Shown here: positions 34,107-44,544 of the stretch, piece after piece
Numbering within the stretch: the first letter of the stretch is position 1
How the letters are laid out: every line of letters begins with the position of its first letter
DNA from: CAVRUD01 sp963849635
GTDB taxonomy: Bacteria > Chloroflexota > Chloroflexia > Thermomicrobiales > UBA6265
Assembly (NCBI GenBank): GCA_963849635.1
Contig: CAWKIA010000018.1
Coordinates: forward strand, 838,212-902,211
DNA: 64,000 bases
Reading direction: 5' to 3'
Program-made: the position numbers and the translations under genes
The notes under the pieces: generated by a model
What the model was told of the DNA's origin: nothing
Seen by the model: the letters and a program-made list of their open reading frames with translations, nothing else
Database searches by the model: none

Positions 34107-35012
34107 CGTCTGCCGATTCGCCCGGTAAGCGGCCTGGACCTCGGCCTTGACGAGGTGTTCCTGCGCCGCCTGGAGCGGCTACGGGTGGCAACGCGCCGGA
34201 ATCGGGCCGGAATCACGGTCGGTGCCCGGCGCAGCCCAAGCCGGGGCTCGTCGGTCGAGTTCGCCGACTTCCGCCCCTATATGCCCGGGGATGATCTTCG
34301 TCGTCTCGATTGGAACGCCTACGCCCGCCTGGGCCGCCTCTTCATGCGCCTCTACCACGACGAGCAGAACGCCACTGTCCACCTGCTCCTCGACATCTCG
34401 ACCTCGATGGACAGTGGCGGCGACGCGAACAAACTGCGCTGGAGCAAGCAACTCGTCGGGGCGCTTGGATACGTCGCGCTCGCCGAGCTTGATCGGGTCA
34501 CCGTCAGCGCCGTGGCCGGGTCGATCGTCGGGCGCACCCAGACGTACACCGGTGTCCGCAACACGCTCAAACTGTTCAACGACCTCTCCGGGATGCAGAC
34601 AGCCCCTGGTCCAACCAATCTCGATGCCGCCCTGTCGTCATTCCGCTCACGGCCGGCGGGACCGGCGATCCTCGTCTCGGACTTGCTCTGCCCCGGCTGG
34701 GGCGAAAAGGGGATCCACGCCCTCCACGTAGCGGGAAATGACGTCGCCGTCGTCCACGTGCTCTCCCCCGAGGAGGAGGACCCAACCATCCGCGGCGACC
34801 TTCGCCTGATCGACTCCGAGACCCGCGAAAGCCGCGATATCACCGCGGACGATGCCTTGCTCGACCGCTATCGGGCATCGCTGGCGGCCTGGCGGACGGA
34901 GATCGGCGACGCCTGCCATGCCCGGGCAATCCCTTACCTTCCGGTCCGCAGCGACCAACCCCACGACGACGTGGTCTTCGGTGCACTGCGGCGCGAGCGG
35001 GTGGTTGCCTAG
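34103..35012 (+). CDS. DUF58 domain protein, frameshift near the start
   Basis: A protein of about 302 residues with the DUF58 signature SSVEFADFRPYMPGDDLRRL-DWNAYARLGRLF, followed by a VWA-like region with LLLDISTSMDSGG. The first 7-8 codons from the ATG at 34103 are in another frame; one extra base near 34122 restores SGLDLGLDEVFLRRLERLR. DUF58 proteins work with MoxR ATPases and VWA proteins in envelope or metal-insertion processes. Operon position: directly between the membrane protein and the BatA-like gene, with the next ATG abutting its stop. Confidence 0.85.
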
Positions 35013-36962
35013 ATGGGCCTGGTGACGCCGGTTGCGCTCGGGCTGGCCGCCCTTTCCCTGCCGATCATCGCACTCTACCTTCTCAAGATCCGGCGGCAGG
35101 AGGAAGTCGTCTCCAGCACCCTGCTCTGGGACCGCGTCGCACGGGACCTGGAGGCGAACCAGCCCTGGCAGCGCTTCCGTCCCAATTGGCTGCTCTTCCT
35201 CCAATTGCTTGCACTCCTGGCTCTGGTCGCCGCGCTGGCCCGGCCATTCCTGACTGCTGAGGCAGCGCTCGGCAATGCAACAGTCGTCGTCATCGACGTC
35301 TCGGCAAGTATGGGCGCCACCGACGGCGATCCCACCCGGCTCGAGGACGCCAAGCAGGAAGCCCGGAACCTGATTGAGCGGATGCCATCGTCCGGCGAAA
35401 TGCTGATCGTGGCCGCCGGGGCGCAGGCGCGGGTCATTCAACCGATGACCGGTGACCAGGATGCGCTTCGGTCGGCGCTGGACCGGATCGACCAGGAGAA
35501 CGGCGCGGCGGCAATGACCGACGCGCTTGCGCTCGCCTCGTCGGCGGCGGCCCGCCTGCCGGACGCCGGCATCGTCGTCATCTCCGACGGAGATGTGAGC
35601 AACACGATGGTCTCGACCCTACCGGTGCCAGTCCGCGTGATCACAACTGGGTCAGACGACCCGGCGAACGTTGGCATCACGACTATGGCGGCCGGGCAGG
35701 GATCGGACGGTTCCGAGCTGTTCCTTCGGGTCTGGAACGCATCGTCGACCAACGCACCGGCTCGGGTCACCGTCTTCGACGATGACACCGATACAATCAT
35801 CGCCGCCCAAGACATCTCGATCCCGTCCAGAACTGACACTGCCCTGTCCATCCCCGGTATCCCGCCAACGACCACAGTCGTCCGGGCTGAACTGTCCGGC
35901 ATGGAGCGCGACGATTTGGAGGTCGACAATGTCGCCTGGGCCCGCACCCGATCGGGGGAACGGGCGCGGGTGCTGCTCGTTACCACTGGAAATCTCTTCT
36001 TGGAGCGGGCGCTGGCGCTGCTGCCCGACCTTGAAATCAGCCTCGGTGCGCCGGATGGCGGTGCGCCGGCCGGCTTCGACCTCTATGTCTTCGACGGCGT
36101 CTTGCCGCCTGATGCACTGCAAGCCCCGCTGCTCCTGCTCAACCCACCGTCAACCAGCACCTACGCCGAGGTCCAGGGCGATCTCGACCAACCCGCGATC
36201 TCGAACGTGCGCACGGACGATCCAATTCTGACCGATGTCGATCTGGGGCAGACCCACCTCGCCGCGGCGAAGTCGATGGCGACTCCCTCGTGGGCGACTC
36301 CGCTAGTTATGAGCGGCGAGAACCCTCTCCTGTTTGCCGGACTCCGCGAGGGACTACGGACAGCCGTCTTCGGTTTCGACTTACACGCGTCGGACCTCCC
36401 ATTGCAGACGGCGTTCCCGATTCTGGTCGCCAACCTCAGTGGCTGGCTCCTTCCTGAAACGACCGCGCTGGCGCCGACATCGGTCTCGCCGGGTGCGGTG
36501 ATCGCGCTCTACCCGCGCACCGGCGCGGATATGATCGAACTGGAGCGGCCCGACGGGTCATTGGCATCAATCCCGGCTGAACCCGAAGTACTCTGGAGCG
36601 GCACCGGCGAGCCGGGCAGCTATCGCGTCCGCGACCTGGCCGATGAGACCCAATTGCGGGCCGGAGGGTTTGTCGTCAATCTCCTCGATGCGGCGGAATC
36701 CGACCTCATCGGAGTGTCGGACCCAGCACCCTCCGGTGCGGATCCCGGATCGGGGGCGGTCGCCGGTGGCTTCCTGATCGGCGGCGACGATGTCGCCCGC
36801 CAACTCCTGTGGTGGCCTGCCGTCGCTATCGGCATCGCGGTGCTCGCGCTGGAGTGGTGGGCGTTCTACCGGGGCCGCTGGCGACCCAGAGTCACGATAC
36901 CGGCCGGGACGTCGCTCAGACGCCTTGTCCCTGAGCGGCTGACACGGAGACCACGCCGATGA
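35013..36962 (+). CDS. BatA-like membrane protein with von Willebrand A domain
   Basis: An intact 649-residue protein. The N-terminal Aerotolerance-regulator type region (ALYLLKIRRQEEVVSSTLLW, then WLLFLQLLALLALVAALARP) is followed by a VWA domain with the MIDAS motif DVSASMG. A long beta-rich extracellular part and a final transmembrane helix (LLWWPAVAIGIAVLALEWWAF) follow. It abuts DUF58 and overlaps the next gene by four bases. Confidence 0.87.
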   Translation: MGLVTPVALGLAALSLPIIALYLLKIRRQEEVVSSTLLWDRVARDLEANQPWQRFRPNWLLFLQLLALLALVAALARPFLTAEAALGNATVVVIDVSASMGATDGDPTRLEDAKQEARNLIERMPSSGEMLIVAAGAQARVIQPMTGDQDALRSALDRIDQENGAAAMTDALALASSAAARLPDAGIVVISDGDVSNTMVSTLPVPVRVITTGSDDPANVGITTMAAGQGSDGSELFLRVWNASSTNAPARVTVFDDDTDTIIAAQDISIPSRTDTALSIPGIPPTTTVVRAELSGMERDDLEVDNVAWARTRSGERARVLLVTTGNLFLERALALLPDLEISLGAPDGGAPAGFDLYVFDGVLPPDALQAPLLLLNPPSTSTYAEVQGDLDQPAISNVRTDDPILTDVDLGQTHLAAAKSMATPSWATPLVMSGENPLLFAGLREGLRTAVFGFDLHASDLPLQTAFPILVANLSGWLLPETTALAPTSVSPGAVIALYPRTGADMIELERPDGSLASIPAEPEVLWSGTGEPGSYRVRDLADETQLRAGGFVVNLLDAAESDLIGVSDPAPSGADPGSGAVAGGFLIGGDDVARQLLWWPAVAIGIAVLALEWWAFYRGRWRPRVTIPAGTSLRRLVPERLTRRPRR

Positions 36963-39886
36963 TCGACGGTTTGTCCCTCTCCTTTGCCGAACCACTCGCG
37001 CTGGTGCTCCTGGCCCTGCTGCCACTTGCCGCACTGGTGGCTCTGGCTGGTACGGGCAAAGCGACCCGCAAGCGGCGCACGGCCGCACTCGTGCTGCGCT
37101 GCGTGGTGCTGACCGCTCTGGTGCTCTCCTTGAGTGGGGTGAGGCTGGGACAGGCGAGCGAGCGCCTGGCGGTCGTCTTCCTGGTCGATGCCTCCGATAG
37201 CGTCGGCCAGGATGGCCGAGACACGGCCGAGCAGGTCGTCAACGCGGCCATCGCCCAGATGCCCGACAGCGACCGCGCGTCCGTGGTCCTCTTCGGCGAC
37301 GACGCGATGGTCGAGCGGGCGATGAGCGACAGCCGGGGCAGCGAGCCGTTCCGATCCCAGCCGGCCGGTTCGGCAACGGACATTGCCGGGGCGGTTCGCC
37401 TCGCCCTGGCCCTCTTCCCCGACGAGGCAGCGCCCCGGATTGTGGTCGTCTCCGACGGTGAAGAGAACAAGGGTGACCTCGAGGCCGCCGCGATGATGGC
37501 CGCCGCCAACGATGTCCAGATCTCGACCCTTGGATTGGAGCGGCCCGATTCTCCAGAAGTGCTGGTTTCCGACGTGCAGGCTCCCGCCCGCGCCCGGGCC
37601 GGGGACAGCTTCGAGATCGAGATCAGCGTCAACAGCACGGTCGATACCGACGCGACTCTGCGACTGCTGGGCGATGGCGCGGTGCTGAAGGAGGAGGCGG
37701 TCCAGCTTCGTCCCGGAGAGAACACCTTCGTCGTCTCGTTGACGGTGCCGGAGCGCGGTTTTCGGACCTTCTCGGCCAGCGTCTCCACCCCGACCGGTGT
37801 CGATACCGCCTTCCAGAACAACGAATTGAGCGCGTTCACGGACGTTGCCGGCCCGGCGGCCGCCCTGATCCTGGAAGGCACCCCCGGAGAAGGGGCCAAT
37901 CTGGCCAGCGCGCTGGAGGCAGGCGGGATCCAGGTCTCGGTGCTGCCCGCCGATCAGGCTCCCGTCTGATTTGCCGTCCTATGCGAGCTACGACGCCACC
38001 GTTCTCGTCAACGTGCCCGCCTCCACACTAGGCCAGACGATGCTGACGCTGCAAAGCTACGTGCCGTGATCTCGGCCGCGGACTTGATCACAGTCGGAGG
38101 AGACAGCTCCTACGGTCTGGGCGGCTACTTCAACACGCCGCTCGAAGAGACCCTGCCGGTCCGGATGGACATCCAGGACCCGCAGAACCTGCCCCAGGTC
38201 AGCGTCGATTTCACGATTGACAAGTCGGGCTCGATGGCGCGTTGCCACGGCGACAGTACCGGCAACCAGGCTCGAATCGAATCCGGCCTGCCCAAGACCG
38301 ATCTGGCCAAAGAGGCAACCTACCAGGCGATCCAGCTTCTGGGACCCAGCGACGAAGTCGGCATCGTCGCGTTCGACGACGAGGCGGTTTGGATCGCGCC
38401 GACCTTGCCACTGTCACAACAGCCCGACATCGCCTCCGCCCTGGCTGGAATCCAACCCGAGGGGGGAACGAACATCTATGCCGGCCTGAGCGCCGCCGTC
38501 GACTCGCTGATGCAGGCCCGGGGCCGGGTGAAGCACATCATCCTGATCACGGACGGCTGGTCCAACACGGGCGACTTCGATGCCCTGCTGGAGCAGATGG
38601 CCGCGAACAACATCACGCTCTCGATCATCGGCGCCGGCGGTGGGGCGGCGGAGTTCCTCGAAGACCTGGCCCAGCGCGGCGGCGGGCGGTTCTACGCGGT
38701 GGCCGACCCGCACGAGATCCCGGCCGTCTTCTCTGAAAGAGACCAAACTCTCCCTGCGGGCCTACATCGTCGAAGGGGGACATTCCCCTGGCATCCGGGG
38801 CGCCTAGTCCGATCATGGAGGGCATCACCGCCGTTCCCCACCTGCGCGGCTACATCAGCACCACGCCAAAGGCGACCGCCCAAACGGTGCTCCTCTCCGA
38901 TCGGGCCGAGCCGATCATGTCCCAGTGGCAGTATGGCCTGGGCCGCTCGGTCGCCTGGACGTCGGACGCCAAGGGGCAGTGGGCGTCGGATTGGCTCGGA
39001 TGGTCGGAATTCTCGCGGTTCTGGACCCAGACCGTGCGCTGGGCATCCGCCGCACCCGGCGGTGATGTCCAGGTTGGGCTGGACCGGCACGCGGGCGGGA
39101 CCAGGGTCACAGTCGATTCAGCCGATCCGTCCGGCGCCTTCCGCAACGACCTGGAGACGACGGTCTCGGTCCTCGGGCCGGACGGATCTCGCCAGGACGT
39201 TCAACTGGAGCAGGAGGCCCCAGGTCGTTACGCCGGAGAGCTTGGCCAACTATCGCAAGGCGCCTATCTGCTGGGGGTGACCCAACGAGACGGCCCAGGC
39301 GGCACGGTTGTCGCGGGCGCAACCTCTGGCCTCGTCGTCGGCTACTCGCCAGAGTACGGCCCACAATCCGGCGAAGGGCTGACGCTGCTGGAGCGGGCCC
39401 GGCAGCTGACTGACGGCTTTGAGCTCGACCCGACACGACCAGAGGATGCCTTCAGTCACGATCTCCCGGCCGCCACCGTCCAGACCCCTCTGTGGCCCTG
39501 GCTGGTCCTGCTGGCGCTGTTGCTTCTGCCATTCGATGTCGCCATTCGGCGGCTGAACCTGGGACAACGCGAATTCGCGGCCATCCGATCCGCTATCCGC
39601 GGTGGACGGAGTCACCCCGCCGGGTCCAACGAATCCGCCGGACACCGCACGACCGCGACGCTCCGTGCTGGAATCCGGCAGTCCAGAGCGGGCCTCTCCC
39701 GTTCAAGGCAACCGGGAGACACTGCTCGCCCCCCCACGAGGGATCCCACTGGGCCGGTCACCGAGGCGAAACAGGACCCTGCCCCTCCGCCCGAACCACC
39801 GAGCTCCAGTGCGCGCAGTGATCTGCTCAGCGCCAAACGCAGGGCAACTCGACGCGATAGCCAAGAGCAACGACAGGCCGCCATAG
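36959..39886 (+). CDS. Second VWA-domain membrane protein, several frameshifts
   Basis: About 975 residues read across shifts near 37965, 38070, 38740, 38800 and 39600. Membrane segments (LALVLLALLPLAALVALAG, LRCVVLTALVLSLSGV) are followed by a VWA domain with DASDSVG and IVVVSDGEENKGD. A second VWA-like domain (DFTIDKSGSM, HIILITDGWSNTGD) and a glutamine-amidotransferase-like segment (YGLGRSVAWTSDAKGQW) follow, and a last membrane helix (LWPWLVLLALLLLPFDVAI). The 3' end is not certain because of shifts near it. The density of shifts is high, but each domain is conserved, which argues for sequence errors. Confidence 0.7.
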
Positions 39887-39889
39887 TCG

Positions 39890-39926
39890 AGCGGAACCGC
39901 CCCTTACTCCGAGGGGCGGTTCCGCT
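39890..39926 (+). terminator. Terminator of the VWA operon
   Basis: Fourteen-base perfect stem AGCGGAACCGCCCC/GGGGCGGTTCCGCT with loop TTACTCCGA, followed by TTTGTC. The hairpin overlaps the last codons of the convergent sunset-domain gene. Confidence 0.8.
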
Positions 39927-40611
39927 TTGTCGGGCGGTAGCCATTCTCAACAGCGTCTGCTTCGGTCGCAAAACAGAGTTCGGCGATTGTCGCCCCATAG
40001 GAGGCCTGCCCCGGAAGGTGATAGATGTGGGACGTCCGATTGCCCTTGATAGGGAAGGTTTCGGGACATTCGCGGGAGCCGTCCCCCTGCACCCAGCCAG
40101 CCGACAAGCCGGCTGCACCCATGGTGGCCGGTTCTGGCTCAAAGGCAAACTCGATGTCGTCGACGAGGTCGAGCGACGCGTCCGGCGTGAACGAAGGCGA
40201 CTGGCCAATCGGCCATTTGGCCGGCGAATCGACCGCCTCTTCAGTTCCATGCTGGTCACCGGCAGCGTCATCGCCGGACGCCGAAGCTGACAAGTCAACG
40301 GGATCAGTCTGTTCAGCGATGACGCCTTCAACCGTCTCAACCGCCTGTTCCTGAGTGGATGCCGCGTCGGACGGAAAGTGCTTGGCCGCAAGGGTCGTCT
40401 CGCCATTCTGCCCGGCGGCAGCGGACTCAATGGTTGTTGCGGCAGTCCCAGATGACGTCAAGGATGCGGATTGCGCAGATGGAGATGACGAGATTCCTTC
40501 GCGTTTCTTCTGGCGGGACGATTCGATTCTGGCTGCGAGCGCGTTGATGCGCTCGCGAAGCCAGGCAATCAGAAGCCTGAGCATATAGACCCACCAGGGC
40601 TTCCCCTCCAT
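39904..40611 (-). CDS. Sunset domain-containing protein
   Basis: A 235-residue protein. The start MEGKPWWVYMLRLLIAWLRE is chosen because GGAGG lies five bases before this ATG; it gives an amphipathic or membrane-proximal helix. A long Ser/Ala/Glu-rich linker follows. The C-terminal domain holds ECPETFPIKGNRTSHIYHLPG, then AELCFATEADAVENGYRPTK, the hallmark of the small sunset (nuclease/lytic-enzyme associated) domain. No catalytic domain is attached. It may be a surface or DNA-associated factor; the role is unknown. Confidence 0.8.
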   Translation of the reverse strand: MEGKPWWVYMLRLLIAWLRERINALAARIESSRQKKREGISSSPSAQSASLTSSGTAATTIESAAAGQNGETTLAAKHFPSDAASTQEQAVETVEGVIAEQTDPVDLSASASGDDAAGDQHGTEEAVDSPAKWPIGQSPSFTPDASLDLVDDIEFAFEPEPATMGAAGLSAGWVQGDGSRECPETFPIKGNRTSHIYHLPGQASYGATIAELCFATEADAVENGYRPTKRNRPSE

Positions 40612-40783
40612 CCCAACCTCCATCTGACGAAGTGGCCGCATTCCCGGGCGTCACGTGCCCTAGCCACCTGTTCTCGACTCGCAAGATGGGCACCGCACCG
40701 CGGATCGAATACACCCGGCCCACCAAGCGTTGCCCAACCTGTTGATGTTAGCCGTTTATGGGGTAATCGTGACTGGTGCGTTG

Positions 40784-41724
40784 CTAACGCCCCGACCTCG
40801 CCCGCTGCAAGGTACGCTCGGCCATCTTGACGCTGGCCGCGTCGATCATGATTCCGTCAATCTGCAAGGCGCCTTGCCCATCAGCGGCGGCCTCAGCCGC
40901 CCGGGAGACGACCTGTTCCGCCCAGGCGACTTCCTCGGACGTTGGCGAAAAACCTCATTCACCACCGGAATCTGAGCAGGATGGATGCACCACTTGCCGT
41001 CATAACCCAACGCGCGAGCGCGCCGCGCGCTCTGGCGAAGCCCGTCGAGATCGCGGAAATTGGCGTACGGCCCATCGATCACCCGCGTTCCGGCGGCCCG
41101 GCCGGCGACCAGGATCCCGTGCATCACATCGTGAAACCGGTGACCGGGGTAGGCGGCGTCCCACTCGTCTTCGCCGCCGATCGCCGCCACTGGCATCCCA
41201 ACCGACGCGGCGTAGTCGCCGGGCCCGAAAACCAGGCTCTCGATCCGGGGACTTTCCTCCGCGATCCTGGCGGCGTTCAGCAACCCGGCCGGGGACTCAA
41301 TCTGGACTTCCAGACCGATCTGCTTTCCTAGCCCCAGCCCGAGCTCAAGCTGACGCAACAGCGTCGTGGCAACGTAGACATCCCGCGGTCCTTCGCACTT
41401 GGGCAGCATGATGAGATCGACCGCACCCTGCGCCGGCTCGACCACATCGATCAGATCCCGGTAGAAATAGGGGGTGTCGAGTCCATTGACCCGGTAGAGG
41501 CGCGGCTTGTCGCCCCAATCGAGCTCTCGGAACGCCCGCACGACATTGGCGCGGCTGGCGATCTTCTCGCCCAGCGCGACCGCGTCTTCCAGGTCAAGAA
41601 AGACCACATCGGCGTCAGAGGCGACGCCTTTTTCGATCATCCGCCAGTTGGATGCCGGAACGGCGAGAACGCTGCGCTCGGGCCGGTCGCGCCAGGGTCC
41701 GGCGGAAGGTGGCACCGGAGACAC
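40784..41724 (-). CDS. HpcH/HpaI aldolase/citrate lyase (CitE-like) family protein, frameshifted
   Basis: A protein of about 313 residues. RSVLAVPASNWRMIEKG opens the family fold; VVFLDLEDAVA, MLPKCEG, LEVQIESPAGLLNA and FGPGDYAASVGMP carry the metal and CoA-ester motifs. After IPVVNEVF one T is missing in a homopolymer near 40952; the corrected end reads VKMAERTLQRARSGR and stops at 40784. Members cleave CoA-thioesters such as malyl-CoA, beta-methylmalyl-CoA or citramalyl-CoA. Its GTG start lies three bases past livF, so it is probably the last gene of the liv operon. Confidence 0.85.
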
Positions 41725-41727
41725 TCC

Positions 41728-42429
41728 CTACTCTTCGCCCAGGTATGCCTTGCGGACCATCTCGTTCTGAGCCAGATTTGCGGCCGAGTCCGCCAGCACG
41801 ATCTCGCCAGTCTGAAGCACGTAACCCCGATGCGCAATCGCCAGGGCCATCAGGGCGTTCTGCTCGACCAGCAGCACCGTCGTCCCCTGAGCGTTAATGT
41901 CCTTGACGATGCCGAAGATCGTCTCGACCAGGATAGGAGCCAATCCCATCGACGGCTCGTCGAGGAGGAGCACCACGGGCCGCGCCATCAGCGCCCGGCC
42001 GATGGCGAGCATCTGCTGCTCGCCGCCAGACATCGTGCCGGCCTTCTGGCTCGAGCGCTCCTTCAATCGCGGAAAGAGGTCGAAAACACGGGCGAGGTCG
42101 GCCTGATCAGCCTTGCCATGGACAAACGCGCCCATCTCCAGATTCTCGATCACCGACATCCGCGGGAAGACCCGGCGTCCTTCGGGAGACTGGGCGATGC
42201 CCATTGCGGCTACCCGATGGGCAGGCATGCCGCTGATCGTCTGCCCCTTGAGTTTGACGTCGCCGGTCCGGGGTGAAAGGAGCCCGGAGATCGTTTTCAA
42301 CGTCGTGCTCTTGCCCGCCCCGTTGGAGCCGATCAGAGTCACGATCTCGCCTTCGGCAACGGATAGCGAGATGCCCTTCAGGGCATGGATCTGACCGTAA
42401 TAGGTGTGCAAGTCGCTGACATCGAGCAC
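41728..42429 (-). CDS. livF: Branched-chain amino-acid type ABC transporter ATPase LivF
   Basis: A 233-residue ATPase with Walker A IGSNGAGKST, signature MSGGEQQM and Walker B LLLDEPSMGLAP. I chose the GTG at 42429, preceded by AAGGA at seven bases, because this gives the normal LivF length; an upstream start would overlap livG by about 77 bases. It pairs with LivG to power the LivHM permease. Confidence 0.93.
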   Translation of the reverse strand: MLDVSDLHTYYGQIHALKGISLSVAEGEIVTLIGSNGAGKSTTLKTISGLLSPRTGDVKLKGQTISGMPAHRVAAMGIAQSPEGRRVFPRMSVIENLEMGAFVHGKADQADLARVFDLFPRLKERSSQKAGTMSGGEQQMLAIGRALMARPVVLLLDEPSMGLAPILVETIFGIVKDINAQGTTVLLVEQNALMALAIAHRGYVLQTGEIVLADSAANLAQNEMVRKAYLGEE

Positions 42430-42445
42430 AGGTTGGTCCTTGGTC

Positions 42446-43330
42446 TCAGGCGCCGGGTGACAGCGGCGCTGTTGCGCCTTGCGGCCCGTTTTCGGCTGGT
42501 TGTTCGCGCGCGAGCGCCGCAACCTCCTGGGCGCCGCGACCCAGATAAGCCTCGATCACACGTGGATCACGCTGGACGAGTGTCGGTGTGCCATCGGCGA
42601 TCTTGATACCGTGGTCAAGAACGGCGACTTGATCGGAGATCCGCATCACGACCTTCATGTCGTGTTCGATTAGCAGAATGGTGAGGTTGAGCTCGCGCCG
42701 CATCCGGTCGATGAATCGGGTCAGTTGCGCGGTCTCGTTGGGATTCATCCCGGCCGTTGGCTCGTCGAGGAGAAGGAGCCGCGGCTCGCTTGCCAGCGCC
42801 CGGGCAATCTCCAGCCTGCGCTGGTCGCCGTAGGCCATGTTCTTGGCGGTCTCGTTGCCCTTGCCCCGCAGCCCGACGTAGTCGAGCAGTTCGCGGCCCT
42901 TTGCCCGGGCGTCACGCTCTTCGGTGCGGACGCCGGCCGTCCGCAGGATGGCCCCCAAAGGCGACGAGCGCAGGCGGATGTGCATCCCGATCAGGACGTT
43001 CTCGAGGGCGGTCATATTGGCGAAGAGGCGGATGTTCTGGAATGTCCGGGCAATACCGCGTTGAGCGACCTGGTCCGGCCGGAGCGACATGCGTTTACCG
43101 AAGATCAGTTGCGCTTCGAACTGGATCTCGCCGTCGGTCGGCTCGTAGATCCCTGCGATCATATTGAAGAAGGTGGTCTTGCCGGCGCCGTTCGGGCCGA
43201 TCACTCCGGCAATCGCGCCGCGGGGGATGGACATGTCGACGCTGTCGACGGCGACAAGACCGCCAAAGCGCTTGGTGATGCCGCGGGCAATCAGAATCGG
43301 CTCGCTGGAGGAAGCAGGAGGTGTCGTCAT
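42446..43330 (-). CDS. livG: Branched-chain amino-acid type ABC transporter ATPase LivG
   Basis: A 294-residue ATPase with Walker A IGPNGAGKTT, the LivG insertion with ARTFQNIRLF and Walker B LLLDEPTAGMNP. The ATG overlaps the end of livM by four bases (ATGA). A 35-residue extra C-terminal tail follows the normal end EAYLGRG. Confidence 0.95.
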   Translation of the reverse strand: MTTPPASSSEPILIARGITKRFGGLVAVDSVDMSIPRGAIAGVIGPNGAGKTTFFNMIAGIYEPTDGEIQFEAQLIFGKRMSLRPDQVAQRGIARTFQNIRLFANMTALENVLIGMHIRLRSSPLGAILRTAGVRTEERDARAKGRELLDYVGLRGKGNETAKNMAYGDQRRLEIARALASEPRLLLLDEPTAGMNPNETAQLTRFIDRMRRELNLTILLIEHDMKVVMRISDQVAVLDHGIKIADGTPTLVQRDPRVIEAYLGRGAQEVAALAREQPAENGPQGATAPLSPGA

Positions 43331-44544
43331 GCCCGCTCCCCGTAAGCTCTGTCTGTCGCATGTTCAAGGTCAAACATCGACTCCGATTCCTGGAAGGTGA
43401 TGTCGTCCGACTCTGGCTGCATCTCCGCTTTGCGCCGCTCGTTCGGGAACAAGCCACCCGGCCGCACCAGCATCATCACGACCAACGCCAATCCGTAGAT
43501 GAGGAAGCGGTCTTGGGTCAGGTCGTGCTCCTGCAGGCGACTGATCCCGAGTTGCTCCCCGCCCCAGTGCATCGGACCGTTGAGTTCCTCGGCCAGGATT
43601 CGGTCGAAGCCGCCGATCAGCAGGCCACCAAAGATGACGCCGTAGACATTGCCGAGTCCGCCGAGGATGACCATCGACAGGATCATGACGGAGGTCGAGA
43701 ACTCGAACTGACTCGGATCGACATACTGGAACGCAGCGGCATAGACCGAACCGGCGAACCCGGCGAACGAGGCGCCAAGGGCAAATGCCCACAGCTTCGT
43801 GCGGACCAGGTTAACCCCCATGCTTGCTGCAGCGATCTCATCCTCGCGGATCGCCTGCCAGGAGCGCCCGAGCCGGGAGTCATACAGTCGGTTGATCAGA
43901 AAGAGGGAGACCAGGCCGACGCAGAGCATCAGCCAATACCAGTTGCGCTGATCCGACGTGCCGAACGAGATCTCGGTAAAGCCAAGATTGATTGTATTCG
44001 GCGCCGCGATCCGATTGATGCCGAGGTTACCGTTGGTGACCGTTTCGGCGTTGAGCAGGAAGTTCGGTACGATCTCACCAAAACCCAGGGTGACGATCGC
44101 GAGGTAGTCGCCGCGCAGTCGCAATGTCGGCGCGCCGAGGAGCACTCCGAAGATGGCGGCGATGAACCAGGAGCAGATCATTGCGACCCAGAAGTTCTGG
44201 AAGAAATCGGTCACCCAGCCCTTCTGAACGAAATAGCTGGCGGGCGATGTGAGGAACGCCGTGGAGTAGGCGCCGATCGCGAAGAAGGCCGCGTATCCAA
44301 GGTCGAGCAGACCGGCGTACCCAACCACAATGTTGAGACCCATCGCCAGGATCACGGTGACGAAGATCGCCATCCACGATCCCAGCCGGTTGATTCCCAG
44401 CCATGCATCGAAGAACGGGTAGATGAACATCAGCGCGAACACGGCGAGGATCAAGAATGTTGTTCGTGAGGATCGATCCTCCTCCGAAGAAGAGAGTCCG
44501 GGAATACTGGCCAGGCGGCGAGGGTTGAGGACGCTTGTTGCCAT
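43327..44544 (-). CDS. livM: Branched-chain amino-acid type permease LivM
   Basis: A 405-residue membrane protein with about ten hydrophobic segments. Family features are GLNIVVGYAGLLDLGYAAFF, LRLRGDYLAIVTLGFGEI and the AASMGVNL region of the coupling loop. The ATG at 44544 overlaps the livH stop by one base (TGATG). Confidence 0.95.
   Translation of the reverse strand: MATSVLNPRRLASIPGLSSSEEDRSSRTTFLILAVFALMFIYPFFDAWLGINRLGSWMAIFVTVILAMGLNIVVGYAGLLDLGYAAFFAIGAYSTAFLTSPASYFVQKGWVTDFFQNFWVAMICSWFIAAIFGVLLGAPTLRLRGDYLAIVTLGFGEIVPNFLLNAETVTNGNLGINRIAAPNTINLGFTEISFGTSDQRNWYWLMLCVGLVSLFLINRLYDSRLGRSWQAIREDEIAAASMGVNLVRTKLWAFALGASFAGFAGSVYAAAFQYVDPSQFEFSTSVMILSMVILGGLGNVYGVIFGGLLIGGFDRILAEELNGPMHWGGEQLGISRLQEHDLTQDRFLIYGLALVVMMLVRPGGLFPNERRKAEMQPESDDITFQESESMFDLEHATDRAYGERA

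Noticed and set aside
38815..40290. C-terminal extension of the VWA protein into 40290
   Set aside because: Beyond about 39886 the frame runs through a terminator and antisense to the sunset-domain gene.
43321..44469. 382-residue plus-strand frame opposite livM
   Set aside because: Acidic, His/Asp-rich shadow of hydrophobic permease codons; livM on the other strand is a clear family member.
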